Below, piece by piece: positions 23,383 to 33,500 of a stretch of DNA of 64,000 bases. The notes beneath the pieces were generated by a model that saw only the letters and a program-made list of their open reading frames with translations, did not search any database and was not told where the DNA came from. Every line of letters starts with the position of its first letter. The stretch's first letter is position 1. The stretch is taken from positions 1,798,001 through 1,862,000 of the forward strand of contig NZ_VMSE01000001.1 of the NCBI RefSeq assembly GCF_009858335.1. Reading direction: 5' to 3'. Both the position numbers and the translations under genes were made by a program. This stretch comes from Methylovorus glucosotrophus (lineage in GTDB: Bacteria; Pseudomonadota; Gammaproteobacteria; Burkholderiales; Methylophilaceae).

Positions 23383-23886
23383 TTATTTCATGACATCCAC
23401 ATGCTCGGCCAGGGTTCTGGCATGCGAGATCAGGACATCGCGTTCCGACTTGCTCAGGACATCCATCAAGAGCTTCACCTTGTCTATGTAGTCCGGCATC
23501 ACTTCGTCCAGCTTTTGCAGGCCAGCCGCACTCAGGCGTATCAGGAATTTGCGCCTGTCATCGTTATTGATCAGCCGCGTCACCAGGCCTTCCCGCTCCA
23601 GACCATCAATAAAGCCTGTCATGGTGCCTTTGGTGACACCGGCCTTCTCAGCCAGGTCCGAAGGCGATGAAGTGAAATCCTCCTGGCGCATGAGCAACAC
23701 CAGTACCCACCAGCGGCCTTGTAGCAGATCATGCTTGCCCAGCAGCTTGTCCAGCGCATCGGAAATATCCGAAGCGGCGCGCAACAAGGCGACAAAATCG
23801 GAGATGGCCGAAATGTCGGTTTGCGGGTAGCGCTGAACGAAACGTTCCAGGCTTTTGGAGGTAGGAAGTTCTTTGAGAAGTAACAT
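23383..23886 (-). CDS. MarR-family transcriptional regulator of the efflux operon
   Basis: Protein of 167 residues with the MarR winged helix: GRWWVLVLLMRQ, then SPSDLAEKAGVTKGTMTGFI and the wing LVTRLINNDDRRKFLIRLS. MarR proteins bind phenolic ligands and release palindromic operators, which suits an aromatic-acid exporter. It is encoded immediately upstream of and in the same direction as the efflux genes, 71 bases before the outer-membrane factor, and near-identical operator blocks flank it on both sides. It is therefore probably a self-repressing local switch. Confidence 0.9.
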   Translation of the reverse strand: MLLLKELPTSKSLERFVQRYPQTDISAISDFVALLRAASDISDALDKLLGKHDLLQGRWWVLVLLMRQEDFTSSPSDLAEKAGVTKGTMTGFIDGLEREGLVTRLINNDDRRKFLIRLSAAGLQKLDEVMPDYIDKVKLLMDVLSKSERDVLISHARTLAEHVDVMK

Positions 23887-23890
23887 GAGA

Positions 23891-23912
23891 CCATATTAGT
23901 ATGGCTCCATAT
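23891..23912. promoter_or_regulatory. MarR-type operator upstream of marR
   Basis: CCATATTAGTATGG followed by CTCCATA lies within 5 bases of the marR start codon. Its reverse complement matches the block before the efflux genes over most positions (TATGG-N2-CCATA-N3/4-TATGG), which identifies a shared binding site. Confidence 0.6.
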
Positions 23913-24057
23913 TAAATACAATAAAAATCTTTTTGATGCCGAATAATTGGCTGCGGTGAATGATGGCCTTGGCTGCATAAAGGCAATTCACAGGGTGTGA
24001 TATAAGGAAAAAACGGGGGCATGCGTAAACCACTTACTTCATGCATAAGCTTTTGCG

Positions 24058-24093
24058 CCCATGCCTACCAAACTGGAGTCAGACAGGCATGGG
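24058..24093 (-). terminator. Hairpin downstream of hrpA
   Basis: CCCATGCCT and AGGCATGGG (24058-24066, 24085-24093) pair around an 18-base loop beyond the hrpA stop. The T run is weak (CAAAAGC in the minus reading), so termination strength is uncertain. Confidence 0.5.
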
Positions 24094-24109
24094 AACGAGG
24101 GACAGAAAC

Positions 24110-27100
24110 TCAGGAAAGATCAGCCCAGGCTTTATCCAGACGTTTGACCGACACCGGGAATGGCGTTTTCAGCTCTTGCGCAAACAGGGAAATACGCAGC
24201 TCCTCGATCAGCCAGCGGTATTCCTGCAAAGCAGGCGGCACCGGCTGGCCGCTCTTGCGCAGGCTGACGACGCGCTCTTCCCAGCGCTGCCAGACCTGTT
24301 GCACCGCTTGCCCATTGCGCGTGTCGCGCTCGATGCCGCCGGGGTATTTCTCCAGCCGCAGGCGCAAGCCCTTGAGGTAACGCGGCACATGCTGCAGGCG
24401 CTCCCATGGCGTCTGGCTGAAGAAGCGCTTGTACAACAGGCGCCCCAGTTGCTCTTCCACTTCTTTTTTGAGACGTGCCATGGGGCCGGGCAGGCTGCCC
24501 AGCTTTTGCATCAGCGGCTGGTATTCGGCGGCGATGGCAGCGGCCAGGCGGCTGGCGCCCTCCACCACCGCGGGCAGCCGCGTGCGGGCGCGCTGCTTGA
24601 GGTTCATGAAGTCGGCATTGCTGCGCGGCAAGTCGTCCTCGCCGATAAAGGCGCGGTCGGCAATCGCCGTCAGCATGTCGTCGCGCAGTTCGTCCGGCGT
24701 CATCAGGTTGCGCAGCAGCAAGGCGTATTGGGTAAAGCCCGGCAGGCCTTTCTCCAGCTGCTTCATCTGCTCTTTAAGCTCAAAGCGCATCAGGCGGCGC
24801 ACGCCGGCGCGGTGGGCATCTTCGGCCGCAGTGGCCGTATCAAACAGCTTGACTGCCACGCTATCCTGCTCGTCTTCTATCGCCGGGTAGCCGGTTAGCT
24901 GGCGCCCATCACGACTGAAGGTCAGGGTCTTGGGCAGATCGCCAAAGTCCCATTGCTTGAGCCCGCTCTTCTCGATGGAGGGCGAACTGCTGCGGAAGGT
25001 GAGCTGGGCGGCCTGCCCCAGCTGCTGTTTCAGCGCAGTCCAGTCGCGGCCCATGCCGAGCTCGCGGCCCTTTTCATCCACCACACGGAAATTCATGTGC
25101 AAGTGCGCGGGCAAGGCCTCTGCATTCAGCTCATCGGCAGACATCTTGAGGCCGGTGCGCTGCTGGATGTAGGCAATGAGGGCGGGAATCAGGGGTGAAG
25201 CGCCTATCTGCGCCTGCTCCAGAAAACCCGTCACAAACTCCGGCACCGGCACGCACACGCGGCGTAGCGTCTTGGGCAGGGCTTTGATCAGTGCAGTGAG
25301 TTTCTCGCGCAGCATGCCGGGCACCAGCCATTCGCTGGCGGTCGGGTCCAGCTGATTCAGCAGCGCCAGCGGCACGGTGGCGGTCACGCCATCCAGCGGA
25401 TGCCCGGGTTCAAAGCGGTATTTAAGCGCGATCTGGGTACCATCCAGCAGCATGGATTCAGGGAACTGCGCTTCGGTGACGCCAGCCGCGCCATGGCGCA
25501 TCAGAGCGTCACGCGTCAGATAAAGCAGACGCGGATTTTCGCGCTCGGCCTCTTCGCGCCACTTTTCAAAGCCCGCACCATTGATGATGCCTGCGGGAAT
25601 AATCGCATCGTAAAACGCAAACAATGCGTGCTCATCCACCAGCACATCCTGGCGCCGCGCCTTGTGTTCCAGCTCCTCGATCTCGGCAATCAGGCGGCGG
25701 TTGGCCTCAAAAAACGGCGCGCGCGTGTCGAATTCCATATTCGCCAGCGCTTCGCGCACAAAGATTTCGCGCGACTCCTGCGGGTTAATCGGCCCGTAAT
25801 GCACACGCCGCTTGGGGATGACCGTCAGGCCATACAGGCTGACCCGTTCCCACGCCACCACCTGCGCTGGCTTGCGATCCCAGCGCGGATCGGTGTAATG
25901 GCTTTGCGTCAGGCTGCGCGCCAACGGCTCTATCCAGTCCGGCTCGATTTTGGCGACGCAACGCGCATAAAGCTTGGTGGTTTCCATCAACTCGGCGGCC
26001 ATCACCCACTTGGGGCGCTGCTTTTTCAGGGCCGAGCCGGGGGCGATATTGAAGCGGATGCCACGCGCACCCTGATAGCTTTCCGATTCGCCGTCCTTGA
26101 AGCCGATATTGCCCAGCAGGCCGGACAGCAGCGCCCGGTGTATCTGCTCGTAGGAGGCTTCTTTGTCGTTGAGCTTGAACTCCATGTCTTCCGCGATTTC
26201 CAGCAGCTGGAAATACAGCTCGCGCCATTCCTTCATGCGCAGGAAAGACAGGAAATTCTGATGGCATTTGCCCAAAAGCTCCTTGTTGGATTTCTTGGTT
26301 TTCAGCGCCTCATCGTAAAACGCCCACAGCTTGAGGAAGCTCATGAAATCGGACTGCTCGCCAGCAAACTTGGCGTGCGCCTGATCGGCCGCTTCGCGCT
26401 TGTCCATGGGGCGTTCGCGCGGGTCCTGTATCGCCAGCGCACTGGCGATGATCAGCATCTCCTGCAAACAGCTTTCCTTTTTGGCGGCCAGGATCATGCG
26501 GCCCACACGCGGGTCCAGCGGCAGGCGTGCCAGCTGGTTGCCCAGCTCGGTAATCTGCCGGTCGGCATCCACCGCGCCCAGCTCCTGCAACAGCAGGTAG
26601 CCATCGGCAATCAGGCGGGAACTCGGCGCCTCGATAAACGGGAAGTCATTCACATCGCCCAGGCGCAACGCGGCCATGCGCAGGATGACCGACGCCAGCG
26701 AAGAGCGCAGAATCTCGGGGTCGGTAAACTCGGAACGGTTATTGAAATCCTCTTCGTCGTACAGGCGTACGCAGATACCACTCGACACCCGGCCGCAACG
26801 CCCTGCCCGCTGGCGTGCCGCGGCCTGCGAGATTTTCTCGATCTGCAGCTGCTCGACCTTGGCGCGGGCGCTGTAACGGTTGACCCGCGCCAGGCCGGTA
26901 TCGATCACGTATTTGATGCCGGGCACGGTAAGCGAGGTTTCGGCCACATTGGTCGCCAGCACGATGCGGCGCGTGCCGCCGGAACGGAAAATCTTCTGCT
27001 GGTCTTCAATCGACAGTCGGGCAAACAGCGGCAGGATTTCCACATGCTTGAGCTTGGGCGAGCGGCCCTGGTATTTGCGCAGATGGTCGGCGGTATCGCG

Positions 27101-28180
27101 AATCTCGCGCTCGCCAGGCAGAAAGACCAGAATATCGCCCTCGCCCAGCCGCATCAGATCATCGGCCACATCCAGAATCGCTTCTTCCATGGCCTCTTCG
27201 GCATCGTCTTCTTCCAGCCAGCGCGATTCCACGCGCGGCTTGCGCTTGATGCCCATGAGGTCCTGCCCCAGCAGTTCCAGATCGTCTTCGTCTTCCAGCT
27301 CGGGGGGATTTTCCTTGGCACTGAATCCGGCCTTGCCCAGCGGGCGATAGCGGATTTCCACCGGATAGGTGCGGCCGGAAACCTCAATCACCGGCGCGCC
27401 CTCAAAGTGCCGCGAGAAGCGGTCGGCATCGATGGTGGCCGAAGTGACAATGACTTTGAGGTCAGGACGCTTGGGCAATAGCTGCTTGAGATAGCCCAGC
27501 AGGAAATCGATATTCAGGCTGCGCTCGTGCGCCTCATCAATGATGATGGTGTCATAGGCATTGAGAAAGCGGTCGCCCTGCGTCTCTGCCAGCAAAATAC
27601 CGTCCGTCATCAGCTTGATATAGCTGCTTTCCGAGAGCTTGTCGTTGAAGCGCACCTTGTAACCCACCGCCTGGCCCAGCGGCGAATTCAGCTCCTGCGC
27701 AATGCGCGAGGCCACCGAGCGGGCGGCAATGCGGCGCGGCTGGGTATGGCCGATGAGGCCGCTGACGCCGCGCCCCAGCTCCAGGCAAATCTTGGGCAGC
27801 TGGGTGGTTTTACCGGAGCCAGTTTCCCCGCAAACGATCACCACCTGATGCTTCTGTATGGCGGCGGCAATATCGTTCTTTTTGCCAGAGACCGGCAACT
27901 CTGCAGGATAATCCGGCTTGGGTAACCCCGCTTTGCGAGCCTGCAGGCGCGCGACGGAATCGCGCACGCGATTGGCCAGCTCGGCCAGCAGTTTGTCGGG
28001 GGATTTCTGCTCAGGCTTCTGCTGATCCAGCTGTGCCCGCACCTGCTGCAAGCGCCGACGCAAAGGAAAACGGTCGACCAGCATGCATTCCGGTAGCAGT
28101 TTCTCCAGCTGGCTAATGACGTGACGGGGGTTGGTGGTGGTATTCATGGCGGTGTTCATAGGTTGGCGCGATTTTAACAT
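24110..28180 (-). CDS. hrpA: DEAH-box ATP-dependent RNA helicase HrpA
   Basis: Large RNA helicase, up to 1356 residues, the usual size of HrpA, involved in mRNA and ribosome handling. Motif I GETGSGKTTQ is at 118-127, motif II reads IIDEAHERSLN near 215, motif III SATID near 247, and motif VI QRAGRCGRV marks the second RecA domain. The helicase-associated and OB-like domains and the long C-terminal DUF3418 region follow. Three in-frame ATGs (28180, 28159, 28147) are possible starts, none with a clear ribosome site. It starts 21 bases after the pbpC stop, so it may be co-transcribed with the yfhM-pbpC pair upstream. Confidence 0.95.
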   Translation of the reverse strand: MLKSRQPMNTAMNTTTNPRHVISQLEKLLPECMLVDRFPLRRRLQQVRAQLDQQKPEQKSPDKLLAELANRVRDSVARLQARKAGLPKPDYPAELPVSGKKNDIAAAIQKHQVVIVCGETGSGKTTQLPKICLELGRGVSGLIGHTQPRRIAARSVASRIAQELNSPLGQAVGYKVRFNDKLSESSYIKLMTDGILLAETQGDRFLNAYDTIIIDEAHERSLNIDFLLGYLKQLLPKRPDLKVIVTSATIDADRFSRHFEGAPVIEVSGRTYPVEIRYRPLGKAGFSAKENPPELEDEDDLELLGQDLMGIKRKPRVESRWLEEDDAEEAMEEAILDVADDLMRLGEGDILVFLPGEREIRDTADHLRKYQGRSPKLKHVEILPLFARLSIEDQQKIFRSGGTRRIVLATNVAETSLTVPGIKYVIDTGLARVNRYSARAKVEQLQIEKISQAAARQRAGRCGRVSSGICVRLYDEEDFNNRSEFTDPEILRSSLASVILRMAALRLGDVNDFPFIEAPSSRLIADGYLLLQELGAVDADRQITELGNQLARLPLDPRVGRMILAAKKESCLQEMLIIASALAIQDPRERPMDKREAADQAHAKFAGEQSDFMSFLKLWAFYDEALKTKKSNKELLGKCHQNFLSFLRMKEWRELYFQLLEIAEDMEFKLNDKEASYEQIHRALLSGLLGNIGFKDGESESYQGARGIRFNIAPGSALKKQRPKWVMAAELMETTKLYARCVAKIEPDWIEPLARSLTQSHYTDPRWDRKPAQVVAWERVSLYGLTVIPKRRVHYGPINPQESREIFVREALANMEFDTRAPFFEANRRLIAEIEELEHKARRQDVLVDEHALFAFYDAIIPAGIINGAGFEKWREEAERENPRLLYLTRDALMRHGAAGVTEAQFPESMLLDGTQIALKYRFEPGHPLDGVTATVPLALLNQLDPTASEWLVPGMLREKLTALIKALPKTLRRVCVPVPEFVTGFLEQAQIGASPLIPALIAYIQQRTGLKMSADELNAEALPAHLHMNFRVVDEKGRELGMGRDWTALKQQLGQAAQLTFRSSSPSIEKSGLKQWDFGDLPKTLTFSRDGRQLTGYPAIEDEQDSVAVKLFDTATAAEDAHRAGVRRLMRFELKEQMKQLEKGLPGFTQYALLLRNLMTPDELRDDMLTAIADRAFIGEDDLPRSNADFMNLKQRARTRLPAVVEGASRLAAAIAAEYQPLMQKLGSLPGPMARLKKEVEEQLGRLLYKRFFSQTPWERLQHVPRYLKGLRLRLEKYPGGIERDTRNGQAVQQVWQRWEERVVSLRKSGQPVPPALQEYRWLIEELRISLFAQELKTPFPVSVKRLDKAWADLS

Positions 28181-28201
28181 GCACGCCCGCTGCCCGGCCG
28201 C

Positions 28202-30571
28202 TCAAGATGGTCGCGCAGGTTTCGCATTCGGCCCGGGCGTGGCCTGGCGCAGCATGGCGCCCCGCACTTCAAAGCGTGCCGACTCGCGCAACTTGCCGCT
28301 GGCATCATGCAGGCTCAGCACATGGCGACCGGGCATGGGAAACCACGCATAGCGCAGGTCTGTGGTCTGCGGGGTATTGGCGGGCTGTGCATGTTCACCT
28401 GCCAACTGGCGCGGCGATGCCAGCTTGACCGGCGCCACCCGTTTGCCATCCAGCCGCCAGTGCCAGCCTGCAGGCAAGGCAGGGGTTGCCTTGAACACCA
28501 CCCGCTGCTGCGCGGGCGGAATTTCCGGGTCCAGCGCGATAATCGCGCCCTGGCCGGGGTAGGCAATGCTCACCAGCGAATTATCCGCCTGGGCACCCCG
28601 CGTATCCTGGCCCAGCTTGCTTGGGCGCACATCATCCCCATCATGGCTCGCCTGCACCAGGGCAAGCTCGGTGCCTTTCAAAAACCACTCCTGCCGGACC
28701 GGCTCAATCGCGGGTTGAAAGCGCACCTGTTGCTGCAGCAGCCCGGCTGGCGGCGTGCGCACGACTGGCGCCAGCAAACGGCCATCGGGATGCCTGTGCA
28801 GATAATCCATCACGGCACGCCAGACCGGCGCCGCACCGCTTACGCCAGAGACATCGTGCATGGGGGTGCCATTGGCATTGCCCACCCACACGCCAACGGT
28901 ATAGCGTGCCGTGTAGCCCACGCACCAGTTATCGCGCATGTCTTTGCTGGTGCCGGTTTTCACTGCACTCCAGTAGCGCGTCGCCAGCGCTGAATCCATG
29001 CCGAAGGTATGCGCACGGGCATTGTTGTCGGCCAGGATGTCACTCACCACATAACTCGCGGCGGGCGAAAACACTTGCATGGGCTTATCCGCCTTGCCTT
29101 TGCTGGCTGGGTTGGCCCATTGCATGCGCACCCCGCTGTAACGGCCCTGGTTGGCCAGCGCCCGATAGGCATTGGTGAGATCAAGCAGGCGCACATCGGC
29201 CGCGCCCAGCGCCAGGCTGTAGCCGTAATAGTCCACCGACTCGGTCAGCGTGCTGAAACGCAATTGCTGCAGACGCGCAAAAAAACGGTCCGGCGTGATA
29301 TGCAGCAGGCTGCGCACGGCGGGCACATTCAGCGAGCTGCCGAGAGCGGTGCGCAGGCTGACCGGGCCCATGAACTGCTTGTCGTAATTCTGCGGAATGT
29401 AATCGCCATTGCCGGTGCGTATGCGCACCGGGCTATCGTCCAGCAGCGAGGCGGCGGTCAGCGCCCGCATATCCAGCGCCGTGGCATATAAAAACGGCTT
29501 GAGCGTAGAGCCCGCCTGGCGCTGTGCCAGCACGCCATCCACCGCGGGTGCGGTCGACAGGGTATCGCTGGAGCCCACCCAGGCCAGCACTTCGCCTGTG
29601 CGATTATCCAGCACCAGCACCGCGCCATCCTGCACATTCTGGTTTTCCAGTTGCAGCAGGTTGGCACGCAATTGCCGGGCGGCGTATTGCTGCAGGCGCA
29701 TATCCAGCGTGCTGCGCAGGCGCTGCCCGGGCTGCTGCAATAACTGCCGTGCCAGATGCGGCGCCAGATTAGGCATGGCAGGCTCGAATGGCGCCACCAG
29801 CTTGAGGCTGGCAAAGCCTTCGAGATCGGCGCAGGCACGCGCCTGCTGCATCTGCTTCAAAAGCTGGCAGGCACGTTCGGCCACACGGGCGGGTTTGGCA
29901 TTGGGTGCGCGCAGCAGCACGGCAGCGATGGCGGCTTCGCGCGCATCCAGCGCCTCCGGGCCCTTGCCAAACAGGCCCTGGCTCATGGCGGCTACGCCTT
30001 GCAACTCACCGCGAAACGGCACCAGATTGAGGTAGGCTTCGAGGATGTCGGATTTTTTCCAGGCATGGTCCAGCTGCAAGGCATCGGCCGATTGCCCGAG
30101 CTTTTGCACCAGGCTGCGGCGGCCGTGCACGGCATCCTGCTCCAGCAGACCTGCCAGCTGCATGGTGATGGTGCTGGCGCCGCGCGTGCGGCTATCCCAC
30201 AGATTGCGCCAGCTGGCCGAGGCCACCGCCAGCCAGTCTATGCCCGCATGCTGGTAAAAGCGCTGGTCTTCGGAATACAGCAGCGCTTGCAGCAAGGCGG
30301 GCGACATAGCTTCCAGCGGTGTCCACTGCAACCGCCGCACCTGATGATCCAGTCGCAATTGCTGCAGCACCTGCCCATCACGCGCCAGCAGCCAGGCATC
30401 GGAGGCCCGGTATTGCGCCTTGACCTCGACATAGCTGGACACAGCCGCCGCCATGCCAGGCAGCAGGCCAAACAGCAAGCCTAGCGTGGCAAGCAGTGCC
30501 CGCTGGCGGATCTGTCGCTGCGGCTTAGTCTTTTGCCCGGTCAGGTTGCGCATTGTCGCGGTCTGGGTCAT
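28202..30571 (-). CDS. pbpC: Penicillin-binding protein 1C
   Basis: Bifunctional peptidoglycan synthase of 789 residues in the inner membrane with a periplasmic body. After one N-terminal membrane helix comes the glycosyltransferase domain with SEDQRFYQHAGIDWLA and GASTITMQLAG. The transpeptidase domain has the active serine in GSTLKPF, SLN in the second motif and the KTGTS box (VKTGTSKD). The C-terminal BiPBP_C domain is present (SIAYPGQGAIIALDPEIP). It lies 6 bases after the alpha-2-macroglobulin gene, a pairing conserved in many proteobacteria, where the two are thought to act together in cell-envelope repair and defence. Confidence 0.95.
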   Translation of the reverse strand: MTQTATMRNLTGQKTKPQRQIRQRALLATLGLLFGLLPGMAAAVSSYVEVKAQYRASDAWLLARDGQVLQQLRLDHQVRRLQWTPLEAMSPALLQALLYSEDQRFYQHAGIDWLAVASASWRNLWDSRTRGASTITMQLAGLLEQDAVHGRRSLVQKLGQSADALQLDHAWKKSDILEAYLNLVPFRGELQGVAAMSQGLFGKGPEALDAREAAIAAVLLRAPNAKPARVAERACQLLKQMQQARACADLEGFASLKLVAPFEPAMPNLAPHLARQLLQQPGQRLRSTLDMRLQQYAARQLRANLLQLENQNVQDGAVLVLDNRTGEVLAWVGSSDTLSTAPAVDGVLAQRQAGSTLKPFLYATALDMRALTAASLLDDSPVRIRTGNGDYIPQNYDKQFMGPVSLRTALGSSLNVPAVRSLLHITPDRFFARLQQLRFSTLTESVDYYGYSLALGAADVRLLDLTNAYRALANQGRYSGVRMQWANPASKGKADKPMQVFSPAASYVVSDILADNNARAHTFGMDSALATRYWSAVKTGTSKDMRDNWCVGYTARYTVGVWVGNANGTPMHDVSGVSGAAPVWRAVMDYLHRHPDGRLLAPVVRTPPAGLLQQQVRFQPAIEPVRQEWFLKGTELALVQASHDGDDVRPSKLGQDTRGAQADNSLVSIAYPGQGAIIALDPEIPPAQQRVVFKATPALPAGWHWRLDGKRVAPVKLASPRQLAGEHAQPANTPQTTDLRYAWFPMPGRHVLSLHDASGKLRESARFEVRGAMLRQATPGPNAKPARPS

Positions 30572-30577
30572 GCGGCC

Positions 30578-33500
30578 CTAGCGCACATCCAGCTTGGCAT
30601 TCGGCAGCTGACCAAATACCTCGGGTGCATACATGGCCTCTACCCGCGTTGGCGGCAGACTGAAGGTGCCAGGGTTATTGAGCCGCACGGTGTATTCGTA
30701 CCAGAAGTGCCCCTGCGGTGCGAACTCGTAATACGCACGGAAAAATGCCAGCCCGCGTTCGGTGTAGCTGGGTGCCAGACTATCTTCATTGGCCTGGTTT
30801 TCTCCCGCTTGGTTTTCACCCATCTGGGCAATCCGCGAATCCCGCGCCGTGTTGCCCAGAATGCTGGCGCCAGCCGGTATCGGATCAGTCAGCACCACCC
30901 AGCTGAGATCATGCTGGCTGTCGACATCCACCCGTATGCGCATCAGGTCACCACGACTCCACTGCCCCGGCACTTTCTGCTCAATCGCCGTCACCCGCCG
31001 CTGAATGCGGTAGCCATTGCTCGCCGGTTTATCGGGGATAGCTGCCGTCACCAGCAGATTGAGCCAGGGCTTGCCGGTGCCGCTATGCGTTACTTGCAGA
31101 TTAGAGGTTGGCGCAGACGCCCATGGCAGGAACAGGCTGGCAGCCGTGGCATCCGGGCCGGTAGCCGCGGCCTGGGCGGGCCAGTCGTAACGTTTTTGCT
31201 GCGCGCCCAGCGTGGCTTGCGTCAGCCCACTGACCGGCTCGGACTCAAACTGCTGGCTGAATTTCTGCAAGGCCAGACGGCCCCAGGCATTAGCGAGCGT
31301 GGTATGCCAGTGGCCCTTGTGCTGGCGTATGAGCGCACCGCGCAACATGGCAGGCATATCGGCCTTCCATGCCGGATCATCCATGAGCAAGGCAGTCAGG
31401 CGTGTGGCATTCACTTCGCCATCCACCATGGCCCACCACCATTGGTCATTCTCCTCGCCATCAAAGCTCAGGCGGCCGCCCACGTTCTGCAGGCGGTTGC
31501 GCAACTCGCGCGACACCTGCTGCAGGCGCTCATCACGCTGGCTGGCATCCGGCACGTGGCGCAAGATGGCATACCAGTCGATCAGGCTGGTGGTGGGCAT
31601 CTGGATGGGTTTGAACTCGAACGCCTCTAGCGAACGGCCATGCACACTGCCGGTATACGACAGGGCCGCCAGCGCCGACAACCGACGCTCGCTCAGGTAA
31701 CGGTTGCTACCGCCATACCAGCCATGCGGCTGGCTGCGCCCCTCAACAAAATCCAGCAGCGCCGTGCGCATGCCCTGCTCCACCGAGGGCGGCAAGGTCA
31801 CAGCGTTTTCATAGGCCATGGTCAGCACATAGGCCGTGAGCGCATCATTGCCGTATGACATGCCGGGGAAATACGCCAGATAGCCCTGTGCATCCTGATA
31901 GCCCGCCAGTTGTTTGGCGATGGTTTGCCAGCGCGTGGCATCCATGAGGCCGGTGGCAATCGAGGTCTGCTGCTCCAGGCAGTTGAATGGGTAAGCGTTG
32001 AAGTAGCGCTCTATGCCTGCCGTCTGCTGCCCCAGGCTGGCACTGAGCTTGAGCTGCAGCCCGCCCTTGCCTGGGATGGCCCCGGCAGGCAAGGTGGTCG
32101 GCAGATTCAAGGGCTGCTCCAGCTGCATGAAGCTGGCCTGCTGCACCGTCACCGGCACACGCGGCAATACCTTTTGCGGAATCTCCAGCCTGTCCAGCGG
32201 CTTGCCCTGATCATCCAGCGCTTCTATGGTCCAGCGTTGCGAAGTGCTGTTATCCGGCACTTCCACCGGCCAGCGCAGCTCCTGCGCCGCCCCGGCAGCC
32301 AGCGTCACCGCTTGGGATGTCCACTGCTTTTGCTCGGTGCGCGCATTGAGTTTCAGCGACATCGGCTTGGCGGTGGTGTTGCGCAGCGTGATGATGGCCT
32401 GATAGCGATCGTTTTCACGCACCATGGGCGGCAGGCCGGAGGTCAGCTGCAAGGCCTGCCGACTGACGATTTCCGCCTGCCCGGTACCAAAGTAGCCCTG
32501 GTCCACATCGGCAATCGCCACCACCTTGAAGGCGGTCAAGGCATCATTGACGCGGAAGCGCACCGTCGCCATGCCCTGATTATCAAGCTTGACGCGCGGG
32601 TTCCAGTACAACAGCGTGTTAAAGAGCTCGCGCGTGGCGAATTTGCCACCACCGCCGCCCGCAGGCAGCGCCTTCTTGCCGTAGTGACGTTTGCCCACTA
32701 CCTGCATCTGCGCGCTGGCGGTGTTGATGAGGTAGGCCCGCTCGTCCATCATGTTGTCCAGCAGGTTCCAGCTTGCATTGGGAGATAACTCCAGCAAGGC
32801 CCTGTCCACTGCCACCAGCGCCACTTCAGCACCTGCGGGCGCCGGTTTGCCATTGGGCAGCCGCACCTTGATCTTGGCGGTGACCATGTCGCGTGGGCGA
32901 TACTCCTGCCTGTCGGTCTGCACATCGACCTTGAGACGCGCACCATCCGTCCCCACCGCGATATGGGTCAGGCCGAACTTGAAGGCGGGCTTGCCGAGAT
33001 CAACCAGCGCTGTGGGCTGCGGCATGCCATCGCGCCAAGCCTGCCACCAGTCCACCGGGCTATGCCAACCCCACTGGAAGAAGCTGTACCACGGCACCTC
33101 GGTCAGGCGACCGCGTACCGCCAGCACCGAGACATACACATTCGGCCCCCAGCTGTCTTCAATAGGAATCTCCACCACAGCGTTGCGTCGGTACAGCGTT
33201 CGCACCATGGTCTTGATGATGCCTTCGCGCTCCACCGCAATCAGCGCCGTGGCCTGATGGAATGGCGTGTGCACCTGCAAACGGGCGGTTTCGCCAACCT
33301 TGTATTCGCGTTTTTCCGGGATCACTTCCATGCGGTCCTGATCGCCCTGCGCATACCAGACATCAGCGGCATCGCTCACCCAGAAGCCGCTCTCGGCCAC
33401 CATGGGCCGCCCGGCATCGTCCACCGCGCGTGCCGTCAGGGCTATCCGTCCGCTGCCCTTGATATCCACCTGGCATTGCACCAGGCCCTGAGCATCACTC

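Noticed and set aside
25400..27481. 693-codon open frame antisense to hrpA
   Set aside because: Shadow frame created by GC-rich codon use; no domain is recognisable and hrpA is intact.
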